Positions 1 through 7,926 of a stretch of 55,489 bases of DNA are shown here, piece by piece. The notes beneath the pieces are model-generated. The model had not been told where the DNA came from. It searched no databases and saw only the letters and a program-made list of their open reading frames with translations. Both the position numbers and the translations under genes were made by a program. Source of the DNA: CAZPRQ01 sp964589415 (GTDB lineage Bacteria; Patescibacteriota; Doudnabacteria; UBA920); assembly GCA_964589415.1 (NCBI GenBank), contig CAZPRQ010000001.1, forward strand, positions 1-55,489, in the 5' to 3' direction. Every line of letters begins with the position of its first letter. The first letter of the stretch is position 1.

Positions 1-535
1 CTTCTTCGCGCGCCTGCTGCCGCAAATTATCCGGATCGTCAAAGCTTAAAGCCACCCCGTTTATTTCATTTGCACCCTGACTAACTGCACCTTGTAAAAT
101 TTTATTTAAAGTTTCCGTGCTTTTGTCTACACCCTTAACGGTTATGCTTACGGTCTGTCGCAGTTCATAACCCACAATTTCATTTTTTCCGCTGTTGTAG
201 TTGTACTGCGGATAAATGTTGAATTGCGAAGTGGAAATGTCGTCTTTGGAAATACCCTGCTGTTTAACGTAGTCCACAATTTTATTTACTTTCTTGCTGT
301 TTTCCTCGGTAACCACCGCGGGACTCGTGCCTTGAGTTATTACCCCTAAATTTACGGTGGCCAAATCCGGCACGGCTTTTACCTTACCCTCGGCCGTTAC
401 ACCAATGGTATTTGTGGGATTTTTGTCTTGAAATTTATCGTTCAACTGGCTGCCCTTATCCACAATTAAAAGGGCAACTAGGGCAATTAGCAGGCCCCCT
501 AGGCCGGTAATTACCCATTTTGGCATATTATTCAT
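1..535 (-). CDS. SIMPL-domain (DUF541) protein, C-terminus cut by window edge
   Basis: The first 178 codons of a gene that runs off the left edge, read on the minus strand from an ATG at 533-535. A second in-frame ATG lies three codons in, so the start is uncertain by three residues. A short cytoplasmic stretch is followed by one membrane segment at about residues 8-25. After it comes the periplasm-facing SIMPL fold: an early strand with VTAEGKVKAVPDLATV, then a Y/N-rich stretch and YELRQTVSITVKG, both typical of DUF541. The family has no settled biochemical role; members are anchored or exported and have been linked to stress tolerance. An AT-rich -10-like TATACT/TATAAT stretch lies about 20-30 bases upstream. 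Family identification is firm, function unknown. Confidence 0.8.
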   Translation of the reverse strand, partial: MNNMPKWVITGLGGLLIALVALLIVDKGSQLNDKFQDKNPTNTIGVTAEGKVKAVPDLATVNLGVITQGTSPAVVTEENSKKVNKIVDYVKQQGISKDDISTSQFNIYPQYNYNSGKNEIVGYELRQTVSITVKGVDKSTETLNKILQGAVSQGANEINGVALSFDDPDNLRQQAREE

Positions 536-648
536 ATTTTGCTTTTTTAATTATTTCCTATTATAGTATACGATATTTTATTAAAAAAGTAACAAGTAAT
601 TACTTATGAGCAGTCACCTCACTAGATACATTTTGGCGATAAAACTAG

Positions 649-705
649 GGAGCCGAGACAGTTGACCATCCTAATAATTCAGCGATTAGACCTGTCCCCG
701 GCAAA
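649..705. repeat. Imperfect palindrome with GGGGACAG arm
   Basis: Just beyond the stop of the response regulator gene, GCCGAGACAG on the plus strand pairs with CTGTCCCCGGC about 30 bases later. An inner CTAAT/ATTAG pair lies between them. Read on the minus strand the arm carries GGGGACAG, a core also present in the palindrome at 32815. It is followed on the minus strand by mixed sequence, not a T-run, so it looks more like a REP-type palindrome than a terminator. Confidence 0.4.
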
Positions 706-719
706 AAAAATAAACATGG

Positions 720-1094
720 TCAATTTAATTTTTCCTTGATTTTTAAAATAATGTCCTCTATTTTAGTATCGGACTTTACGAAATAATCAAAAGCCTGCCC
801 AGCCATGGCTTCGGCAATTTTTTCCTTTTCACTTACATTTGAAAACATAATTATATGGACAGCTTTTCCCCATGGGTCGGAACGCAAATTTTTTAAAACG
901 GCAAGCCCGTCCATTTTTGGCATCATAACATCCAGCAAAATTAAATCAGGATGAATGTTTAAAGCCAGTGAAAGAGCTTCTTCGCCGTTTCTGGCTTTAA
1001 GAACTTCAAATTTTTCGTGAAGCAGCTTTTCGCTCACGGCGCCCATAATCAGGTTGTCGTCTTCGGCAACCAAAATTGTTTTTTTGTTTTCCAT
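720..1094 (-). CDS. Receiver-only response regulator
   Basis: A 124-residue CheY-like receiver domain with nothing after it. The acidic pocket E11-D12-D13, the phospho-acceptor D55 in LLDVMMPKMDG, the switch Ser/Asn region near 85-86 and the conserved K107 in YFVKS are all visible. With no output domain it must act by protein contact, as CheY or PilG-type regulators do. It is the last gene of the pilus/kinase operon, 9 bases after the preceding response regulator, and ends with TGA. The likely partner is the kinase at 1533-4058. Family certain; partner inferred from position. Confidence 0.92.
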   Translation of the reverse strand: MENKKTILVAEDDNLIMGAVSEKLLHEKFEVLKARNGEEALSLALNIHPDLILLDVMMPKMDGLAVLKNLRSDPWGKAVHIIMFSNVSEKEKIAEAMAGQAFDYFVKSDTKIEDIILKIKEKLN

Positions 1095-1103
1095 ATTTAT
1101 TAT

Positions 1104-1508
1104 TTAATTATTTTTGCCTCCGTTTAAATATTCAGCTATCGCCTGGACTATTTCATCCAGCCGGTGGTTGGATTTTACAAAATACTCTTTAGCTCCGAAG
1201 CGCAAATAGGTTGAAACTTTATCCGCGCTGGCCGTATTGGAAACCACGAATATGGGAATCTCCTTGCACTTATTATTGTCTTCCTCTTTGCACCAGGCCA
1301 CAAAATCCAAACCGTCTTCTTTTCCTATTAAATAATGATCCAGCCAAATCGCGTCCACTCTTGTTAAATCTTCCACATAGTGCTTGGCCTGCTCCACAGT
1401 CCTTGCCGTAACCACTTCAAAGCTGTTTTTTTCCAGCTTTAATCTAATAGCCTCGAGCAAGGGCCTTTCGTCTTCTAAAACCAAAATAACTTTGTCTTGA
1501 TTAGCCAT
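1104..1508 (-). CDS. Receiver-only response regulator
   Basis: A second single-domain receiver, 134 residues. Acidic residues E12-D13, acceptor D57 in WLDHYLIGKEDG, and K112 in YFVKS are in place. The loop after the acceptor Asp is longer and lacks the usual MPxMDG, so it is a divergent receiver. It lies 24 bases downstream of the kinase and directly before the other receiver gene. Two receivers behind one kinase suggests a branched output or a phosphate sink. No DNA-binding domain is present. Confidence 0.9.
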   Translation of the reverse strand: MANQDKVILVLEDERPLLEAIRLKLEKNSFEVVTARTVEQAKHYVEDLTRVDAIWLDHYLIGKEDGLDFVAWCKEEDNNKCKEIPIFVVSNTASADKVSTYLRFGAKEYFVKSNHRLDEIVQAIAEYLNGGKNN

Positions 1509-1532
1509 AAATAATTTTTTAATGATAAACTA

Positions 1533-4058
1533 TTAATCTAATTTTTTAGAACCCTCCTTGCCCTTCATTCCCGACAAAGGGAAGACCACGTAAAATTCCG
1601 TACCTTCGTCCTGCTTGGATACAAACCAAATTTCTCCGCCCGACTGGTCAATAATGGATTTAACAATATATAGGCCGAGGCCCGTGCCTTCGGTTTCGGT
1701 TTCCATGGCATTGTCAGCGCGGAAAAGCTTGGAGAAAATTTTATCCTGTTGCCGGAGCGGCACGCCCATACCCTTATCGCGGACGGAAATGCCCAAACTG
1801 TCCACCCCAACTTTTTTATTTCCAAATATTCCGTTTTTCTTTACGACCCTAACTTCTGTCGCAACCGAACCTTTATCTGACGAATATTTTACCGCATTCG
1901 AAAGCAAATTCTGAATAACCATGCGCAAAAGTTTTGCATCTGCCAAAAAAGACGGGAGATTCGGTTCAAACTCCTTTGTAACCGTAATATTTTTTTGGCT
2001 TATTAAAGGCCCAAGCTCCTTTAATACGCTTTCGGCTATTTCCGCCACGCTTACCGCCTCCGGCTCAATCATAAATGTCCCCAAGTCAAGCCGGGAAACA
2101 TTTAAAAGGGCGTTGACCAAGTCCACCATTCTTTGATTTCCGGCGTATACTTCCTTCAAGTATTTTTTTTGCTCGTCGTTAAGCTTGCCGGCATCTCCGG
2201 CAAGCAGCATTTCCGCGTACCAGTTTATTGCCGAAAGCGGTGTTCGCAATTGATGAGAAGCGAGAGAGACGAATTCTGTTTTGGCTTTATCAATTTCTTT
2301 AAGGCGGCTGATATCCTCCTCGGTTGCCACATAAGCCACCACCCGCCCTTCTTTCACAATCGGGGTTACGCGGCCAAGTGCCGTATACAAACTCCCGTTA
2401 CGCCTGCGGTTAACTAATTCATGGGTAACTATTTCACCGCGCGACTTACGTTCCCACAAAGCTTGATAATATTCCTTGGCCATAAGCCCGCCCCATAACC
2501 GCGGCGTCTGCCAGCGCATCTCCTTAAAACTATAACCGGTCAGCAATTCAGCAGCCTTATTGGCATAAAGTATGCGGCCGTTATGATCGGTCAATACGAC
2601 GTGGTTACTTGTCTGCTGAGAAATTTGAACAAACATTTCACTAAGTTTTAAAAATTGTTTAACATTTGCCAACATTTGATTTCTGCTAATAATTTGAGTG
2701 CGCAATACCTGATCATACAATTCTTCCCTCCTGGAAAAAACTTGGGTGATTATTGCTATAAAACTGATTGCAAAAACATATTGTAAAACAGACTGGTCAA
2801 AAGCTTGAAAATATAGTAAATTTTTGGCTCCTAAAAATGTCACCAATATAAAAACAATAATAAATGCTCCGCTATACCAAAGGGCATTTTTGGGTTTTAA
2901 AAATTTTCCGGCCACCAAAGGGAAAATTATCAGCCACGGCTCCATTAAATTATCTATGACGGGCATTAATCTGGAGCCAATCAAAAAGACAAAACAAACA
3001 ATGGTAATGATTTTTCCGACACGATCCTGATATAAAATTTTACGATAAATTATGCCTATTAAACCAAAACAAGCTACACAGACAAAGGGAAACCAGGGAA
3101 AGCCGTGTGTTTCCCTGAAATATTGAAGTCCCAAAATAAAACTAAAAAAAATAATTACTCCTAAAAATATCGGGGTGAATATCCTATGAACAATTTGGTC
3201 TTTTTGGATTTTTTCCTGAGATTTTTCTTCCTTTTGATATATAACAGTAGCTAATGAATCCATAAACACCTTGCCGCTGTCGTCAATATGTTCAAAAACT
3301 TCCAATATTTCTTCACCCGGTTGATACTTGGGATAAAAGGCTTCAAAGCAAAATCGTTTCGGATCTACCCCCAACTGATTTAATATTTGCGCAACGGCGG
3401 TTACAAAAACTTCCGGACCGGAAATAAATATCGGACGGCTGTCAAAATTTTTTGAAAGATTTTTTAGCTGCACTGCATCCGGCGCGTTCTGTTTAATATA
3501 GACCAAATATCCGGGTTTTTTCTGTAATTTTATAAGTTCTTTTTTGCAATAAAGCGGTCGGCCTTCAGCTTCAAAAGCGTAAAGCTCATTTTGACCTCCC
3601 GGCTTTTCCCTAAATACACTCAAAAATGGAGCAACGCCAACTCCGCCAGAAATCATAATAGCCCCCTCCTTAGGAGGTATAAAGCTGGCGCCCATAGGGC
3701 CAATAATTTCCACATCCTCCCCCTTTTTAAGCCTGCTTATGGCCTTTATATAATCACTCTCGGTTAAGCGGATAATAAATTCTAAATTTTCCGACTCCGG
3801 GGAAGACGAAATAGAATAAGCCCGACGGTCAACCAATCCATTACTCTTGGAACGTTGCGGGAGCACCAACCAAACGTACTGACCGGATTTGAATTTAAAT
3901 CCCTTCGGCATTTCCAGACTCAAAACCAAGGTAAAGTTATCTGGAAAAACATTTTTTTTCACCTGAACCTTGAATCTGGGCTCGCTGTTTATTTGCACTG
4001 GCGCTTGCATCAACTGATCAAGCTCAGTTTGAATTTTGAAAGTTTTTTCTTTCGGCAT
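1533..4058 (-). CDS. Histidine kinase fused to a ferredoxin-reductase-like FAD/NAD module, membrane segments and PAS
   Basis: An 841-residue multidomain sensor. Residues about 25-250 form a ferredoxin-NADP-reductase-like module: flavin-binding RRAYSISS at 78-85, nucleotide-binding GGVGVAPF at 138-145, and the terminal FISGPEVFV strand at 211-219. About six hydrophobic segments span 293-440. A PAS domain covers roughly 475-590 and includes the TPRLWGG turn. HisKA carries the phospho-acceptor H602 in SHQLRTPLSAINWY. HATPase_c shows the N box NLLSNAVKYS (717-726), G1 DKGMGVP (761-767) and G2 GTGLGLYIVK (791-800), so the kinase looks catalytically complete. The reductase module probably senses NAD(P)H or flavin redox state (inference). 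It sits 17 bases after the last pseudopilin and just before two receiver genes. Confidence 0.9.
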   Translation of the reverse strand: MPKEKTFKIQTELDQLMQAPVQINSEPRFKVQVKKNVFPDNFTLVLSLEMPKGFKFKSGQYVWLVLPQRSKSNGLVDRRAYSISSSPESENLEFIIRLTESDYIKAISRLKKGEDVEIIGPMGASFIPPKEGAIMISGGVGVAPFLSVFREKPGGQNELYAFEAEGRPLYCKKELIKLQKKPGYLVYIKQNAPDAVQLKNLSKNFDSRPIFISGPEVFVTAVAQILNQLGVDPKRFCFEAFYPKYQPGEEILEVFEHIDDSGKVFMDSLATVIYQKEEKSQEKIQKDQIVHRIFTPIFLGVIIFFSFILGLQYFRETHGFPWFPFVCVACFGLIGIIYRKILYQDRVGKIITIVCFVFLIGSRLMPVIDNLMEPWLIIFPLVAGKFLKPKNALWYSGAFIIVFILVTFLGAKNLLYFQAFDQSVLQYVFAISFIAIITQVFSRREELYDQVLRTQIISRNQMLANVKQFLKLSEMFVQISQQTSNHVVLTDHNGRILYANKAAELLTGYSFKEMRWQTPRLWGGLMAKEYYQALWERKSRGEIVTHELVNRRRNGSLYTALGRVTPIVKEGRVVAYVATEEDISRLKEIDKAKTEFVSLASHQLRTPLSAINWYAEMLLAGDAGKLNDEQKKYLKEVYAGNQRMVDLVNALLNVSRLDLGTFMIEPEAVSVAEIAESVLKELGPLISQKNITVTKEFEPNLPSFLADAKLLRMVIQNLLSNAVKYSSDKGSVATEVRVVKKNGIFGNKKVGVDSLGISVRDKGMGVPLRQQDKIFSKLFRADNAMETETEGTGLGLYIVKSIIDQSGGEIWFVSKQDEGTEFYVVFPLSGMKGKEGSKKLD

Positions 4059-4075
4059 AAAATTATTTTACTAAA

Positions 4076-4486
4076 TTAAGGAACTTCCTGCCAATCCGAC
4101 ACATTTATGGCCGGAGATAGCGCGTCTACGGAAACAAATATCTTTCTAAGCAGGCTGCCTACCGTGCCGGTGGCGTTAATTATTCGACTATCACCTCCCG
4201 TATTCGTAACCGAAAAAGTGCAAATACTGCCGCCCAAAGTAGAACTCCCATTTCCTGAAAAACTGTTATTATCCCAAATGGTTTGCAAAGCCAGCTCAAC
4301 GCAGCTGTCGGCGGCTTTGCGAGCCTGGGCGGAATCCCTGTCATTCCCGCTCGTACGAATGGCCCAAATACCGCTCATAGCTAATGCCGCCACTAGCGCG
4401 AGGCCGACAGAGCCTAAAATAATCACACTGTACAAAGTGACAAACCCCATATTACTATTTTTTTTAGCGTAATGTACCGCTGCCAT
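4076..4486 (-). CDS. GspK/PilX-like minor pseudopilin without Glu5
   Basis: 136 residues. A short leader with basic residues precedes MGFVTLYSVIILG and a long hydrophobic helix (about residues 13-38), then an AxxAADSCVELALQ helix as in PilX/GspK-type proteins and a small Ser/Gly-rich C-terminal domain with two Cys. The Glu at mature position 5 needed by most pilins is replaced (Tyr), a feature known for GspK-type tip subunits. The start overlaps the preceding pseudopilin gene by 23 bases, implying coupled translation. It lacks the large insertion domain of classical GspK. Assignment as tip subunit is by analogy. Confidence 0.7.
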   Translation of the reverse strand: MAAVHYAKKNSNMGFVTLYSVIILGSVGLALVAALAMSGIWAIRTSGNDRDSAQARKAADSCVELALQTIWDNNSFSGNGSSTLGGSICTFSVTNTGGDSRIINATGTVGSLLRKIFVSVDALSPAINVSDWQEVP

Positions 4487-4979
4487 AAAAGTTGCCGGAA
4501 TAATTATATTGCGCTTGAGTGGAAGAAGAAACCGCGGTTAAACTGAAGCTTACTTTAGCCGCGCCCGCGGTGGAGGCGCGCGATAAATTGACAAAAGACA
4601 AATTGGACGCGGAAACTCGGTTGTTTGTCAGAGCCAAGGCCGGGTTAACGCCTTGAGTCATATAAATAACGCCGTTTGATAATGCAAAAGTGGTCGGGGT
4701 GGTGCTGGCCGTTAAGGTGTTTATGGAGATGCTACTTGCCGCGGCGCCTACGATTGGTGAATTAATGGCGGTTGCATTCCGCAAATTTTGTGTAATGACC
4801 CTCAAAACCTCCGCGCCCTGCTCGTTTACCTCCATTGCTGCCTGGCTGCGAAGGCGGCTCTGCGACAAGGTGGCCATAAATGCCGCCAAAGCCGAAACCA
4901 TTACGGCAAATATGGCCGTATAAACCAGCATCTCAATGAGCGTAAAGCCTTGGCTAAATTGCAATTTATTTCGTTCCAT
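4464..4979 (-). CDS. Type II/IV pseudopilin, GspJ-like
   Basis: 171 residues with a canonical class III prepilin signal: GFTLIEML, cleavage after Gly, Glu at +5, then a hydrophobic helix YTAIFAVMVSALAAFMATL. The globular part begins with the long amphipathic helix RSQAAMEVNEQGAEVLRVITQNLRNA and ends in beta-rich sequence, the GspJ/PilW arrangement. It starts 2 bases after the propeller pseudopilin ends and overlaps the next gene. It would be processed by a prepilin peptidase not encoded in this window. Confidence 0.85.
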   Translation of the reverse strand: MERNKLQFSQGFTLIEMLVYTAIFAVMVSALAAFMATLSQSRLRSQAAMEVNEQGAEVLRVITQNLRNATAINSPIVGAAASSISINTLTASTTPTTFALSNGVIYMTQGVNPALALTNNRVSASNLSFVNLSRASTAGAAKVSFSLTAVSSSTQAQYNYSGNFYGSGTLR

Positions 4980-4981
4980 AT

Positions 4982-6385
4982 TTACTCGGGAGAAATAGTA
5001 ATAAATTCTTGGGTGTTTGAAGATCCGGCCCCAAAGACGCGGTTTAACCCTGCCGAGTAGGCAACTCCGTTGAGGTCGACCTGGCCGGACAAATCAGTCG
5101 AGCAAACCAGGCTCGGACTGGCCGGATTTGAAATATCAATAATTTGAAACTCCGCGGCTTGATCATTGCCGCCAATAAAAGCGTAATTATTGCTGTTACC
5201 CAAAGAAATGTCATTGACATTTCCACCCGTGTCAAATGACCCAAGCGTGGCCGGCGCTGCGGGCAAGCTTGCATCAATAACGTAAAAAAGGTTGTCAGAC
5301 CTGCCCAATACAACCGTTGAGCCAAATCCGGCTATGGACAAAGCATTCTCGTTGCCGGAAAGGTTAAGGGAACCCGCGAGGCTGGGTGCGGCAGGCGCGC
5401 TTATGTTAACCACCTGCAATTCCTGGGTATTGCTGGCAGAGGCAATATAGGAATAATTTGCGGAAACATAAACTTCATTACCGTCCGCGCCTAAGTCCAT
5501 AGAGCCGACCAGAACCGGAGCGGACGGGACAGCGACATTCACGACAAAAAATTCATGGTTGGCGCTGCTGGCACGGACGAGATAACCTGTAGAACCGCTA
5601 ACAAAAATACCTTGCCCATTGGCATTACCCGGCGCGTCATAATCCCCAACCAAAGCCGGCAATGAAGGATTGGAGATATCAATAACCTGCATTTCCGATC
5701 CGTTATCAGTTGAAGAAACGTAAGCGTAGTCCCCGGAAACGGCAATATTGGTTGGCGTACCGGACAAATCCAGACTGCCAACCAAACCGGGACTTGAAGG
5801 ATTTGAAACATCAACCACCCCGAAATTCGGACTGCCCCCGTTCCTTACAAGATACGCGTAATTCCCTTGCGTCTGGATTTTATAACCGTCCTGGCTGCCG
5901 GAAATATCCAAGCCGGCCGCTTCAGCGCAGCTGGCCCAATCGCTTCCCAGGGGCGCTTGCCAGTTGGTTAAATACGCGCTCACGGAAACGCTCCGGCTTA
6001 ATGCGCCGTTGTCTGTCCAGGATACAGTGGCGGTAATTTGTTTTTGGTTGCTGTTGATGGTGGAAACTACGGTCTGCCTGCTGAAAATGCCGTTGGTATC
6101 CGAACTGCCGGAAAAATTCCACTGGTTCGTAGTTGTAGAAAAGCCATATGTGCCGTCCGCCAAATTAGAAAATGCCGCGTCCCTTATGTTGCGCGAAGCT
6201 TCGATTGCCTCTTCGGCCAAAAAAACCGCCTGTTGTTTATGCGCTGAGGCGCCGGTATTTCTACCCAAGCTTACCAAAGCGGAGGCTATAGACGCGACAA
6301 ACACCGTTAACACAGCCGCGGCAATGAGCACCTCGGCCACGGAAAAACCGTCTTGCGGATTAATAATTGATTGTGCCTGCGCCAT
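4982..6385 (-). CDS. Pseudopilin (GspI-like) with C-terminal LVIVD-type beta-propeller
   Basis: 467 residues, about three times a normal pseudopilin. Residues 13-40 are a prepilin signal and helix (GFSVAEVLIAAAVL; Glu18 is position +5), and 41-145 a short pilin-like head. From about 150 to the end come seven repeats of about 45 residues of the form YAYV...-VVDVSNPSSPxLVGSLDLSG, the LVIVD propeller repeat. The last blade is probably closed by the strand near 155-165. Such propellers occur in surface adhesion and ligand-binding proteins; here one would be carried at or near the tip of the pseudopilus. The start overlaps the upstream pseudopilin gene by 26 bases. Domain reading is firm; an adhesin role is inferred. 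Confidence 0.88.
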   Translation of the reverse strand: MAQAQSIINPQDGFSVAEVLIAAAVLTVFVASIASALVSLGRNTGASAHKQQAVFLAEEAIEASRNIRDAAFSNLADGTYGFSTTTNQWNFSGSSDTNGIFSRQTVVSTINSNQKQITATVSWTDNGALSRSVSVSAYLTNWQAPLGSDWASCAEAAGLDISGSQDGYKIQTQGNYAYLVRNGGSPNFGVVDVSNPSSPGLVGSLDLSGTPTNIAVSGDYAYVSSTDNGSEMQVIDISNPSLPALVGDYDAPGNANGQGIFVSGSTGYLVRASSANHEFFVVNVAVPSAPVLVGSMDLGADGNEVYVSANYSYIASASNTQELQVVNISAPAAPSLAGSLNLSGNENALSIAGFGSTVVLGRSDNLFYVIDASLPAAPATLGSFDTGGNVNDISLGNSNNYAFIGGNDQAAEFQIIDISNPASPSLVCSTDLSGQVDLNGVAYSAGLNRVFGAGSSNTQEFITISPE

Positions 6386-6809
6386 TTAAAATAATATCTT
6401 TACTACCAAAAGGGCTGGTTAAGGTTGTAGTACCCGTAATTTGCGGGGTTCCGCTAAATTTACTAAAAACGATTTCGGAATTTCCGGAGATAAGAATGCC
6501 GCCCGGAAAATTTAATTTTTCATCGTACATACTTTGCCTGGAAGAAAAACTACTGCCGGCAAAAACTATCGTGCTTGTAGCGGTAAGCTTAACTCCCCAA
6601 TCAGAGTCGGCATTACCGGACTGCGCGGCGGCTTGCGCGCGCCTTAAAGCCGAAACACTTCCCGCCGCGGCGATATCCAAATTATTTTTAGTCTGGATTA
6701 CGCGGTATACAGGGCCGATTGCCCCGGCAAAAACCGCCAAAAGCGCGGCCACAACAATCACTTCCAGCAAACTGAAACCCTTTAATTTAGAGTTGGTTTG
6801 ATAATCCAT
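6360..6809 (-). CDS. Type II/IV pseudopilin, GspH/GspG-like
   Basis: 149 residues with prepilin motif GFSLLEVIVVAALLAVFAG (Glu at +5), followed by RVIQTKNNLDIAAAGSVSALRRAQAAAQSG, the helix typical of GspH/FimT-type proteins, and a beta-rich end with no Cys pair. It overlaps the end of pilC by 23 bases and is overlapped by the propeller pseudopilin, so four pseudopilins are tightly coupled. It could serve as the major pseudopilin of this small system or as the H subunit. Confidence 0.85.
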   Translation of the reverse strand: MDYQTNSKLKGFSLLEVIVVAALLAVFAGAIGPVYRVIQTKNNLDIAAAGSVSALRRAQAAAQSGNADSDWGVKLTATSTIVFAGSSFSSRQSMYDEKLNFPGGILISGNSEIVFSKFSGTPQITGTTTLTSPFGSKDIILNGAGTINY

Positions 6810-7923
6810 AAATCGGACTGATTAAGCCAAGAACAATGAACCCAACAATAATTCCAACTATTATTAAGACAACAGGTTCTAAAATTGTGGACAGATCCTG
6901 GCTCATGGTCTCGGTCTTTTCTTCAAAAATTTGCCCAATCTTCATTAGTGTTTCCGGCAATTTACCGCTTTGTTCGGCAGCGATTATAAGTTTTTGCATA
7001 GGAGCCGGAATATAGCGGTCGGAGTGACTATGTCCGGCAAAAATCGCGGTGAAAGAATTGCCTTGGCTTATGCCGGCTTGCATATAAATATAAAACTTCC
7101 TATATGTTAAAAAGCTGGTCCCTTCGCGGACCGAATCCATAGCTTCTTCAATGTGGATGCCGGCGCTGAGCAGCGCCCCGAAAATATAGCCAAAACGGGC
7201 CAATTCCACACCCTGGATAAGCTTATTTACTCCGGGTAAAAATAAAATTATATATTCTCCGGCAATTTTGGTTTTTTTAAAAAAGAAAATCAAATATATT
7301 AAAATGCCAATGCCCAGCAAGCTCAAAGGCACAGCAAAACTTCCGTAGCGGGCCAAAAAATTTCCCAGCCAAATTATCAACCGAGTAGTTGCCGGCAATG
7401 TCCCGTGGATTTCATTGAACACGGAAACCAGTCGCGGCAGGGTTATCCAAGCGCTGCCGACAGCGACCAAAAAAGCCAAACACAACACAATGCCGGGATA
7501 AAGCAGCGCGGAACGGATGCGGGAAACGAATATCCGTTCTTTGTGCTGCTGAATGGTAACCAAATTTAAATGCTCCGGCAGGCGGCCGGACTCTTCCCCG
7601 GTCTTAACCAGGGCGATTATTCTAGGCGGTAAAAATTTTATGCTCTCAAAAGCCTTCCATAACGGGTATCCGTCGGCGACCATTTGCTCTATGACTTCAA
7701 TGTTTTTTTTCAACTGCCGGTTTTTTGTCCCGGCCTTAATACCCGCCAAAGCCGATGTCACGCCCATTCCAGCAGCTATCATAATGCTTAGATTCTCAAC
7801 AAAATAATCTATCTCATCGCCAAAACCTATGGTAAAATACGGCCAACCCGAATGAAAGGCAAAAGGCGGCCGGCCTTCATACTCTTCGTCTATTTCTCGT
7901 TTGCGAATTCTGACTTGGGGCAT
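6787..7923 (-). CDS. pilC: Inner-membrane platform protein PilC/GspF
   Basis: 378 residues, the usual family length. Two GspF domains are visible: the first begins with the SIMIAAGMGVTSALAGI helix and contains LVKTGEESGRLPEHL, the second contains LLSAGIHIEEAMDSV and AAEQSGKLPETL. Membrane helices sit near 145-165, 195-215 and the C-terminus (ILEPVVLIIVGIIVGFIVL). It forms the membrane ring turned by the PilB ATPase. It starts 3 bases after pilB ends. No PilM/N/O homologues follow, so this is a reduced assembly machine or shares parts with a locus elsewhere. Confidence 0.93.
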   Translation of the reverse strand: MPQVRIRKREIDEEYEGRPPFAFHSGWPYFTIGFGDEIDYFVENLSIMIAAGMGVTSALAGIKAGTKNRQLKKNIEVIEQMVADGYPLWKAFESIKFLPPRIIALVKTGEESGRLPEHLNLVTIQQHKERIFVSRIRSALLYPGIVLCLAFLVAVGSAWITLPRLVSVFNEIHGTLPATTRLIIWLGNFLARYGSFAVPLSLLGIGILIYLIFFFKKTKIAGEYIILFLPGVNKLIQGVELARFGYIFGALLSAGIHIEEAMDSVREGTSFLTYRKFYIYMQAGISQGNSFTAIFAGHSHSDRYIPAPMQKLIIAAEQSGKLPETLMKIGQIFEEKTETMSQDLSTILEPVVLIIVGIIVGFIVLGLISPIYGLSNQL

Positions 7924-7926
7924 ATT

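Noticed and set aside
5044..6389. Several open frames opposite or inside the propeller pseudopilin gene
   Set aside because: They are shadows produced by the repetitive, GC-richer coding sequence, and none has a start signal or recognisable protein features.
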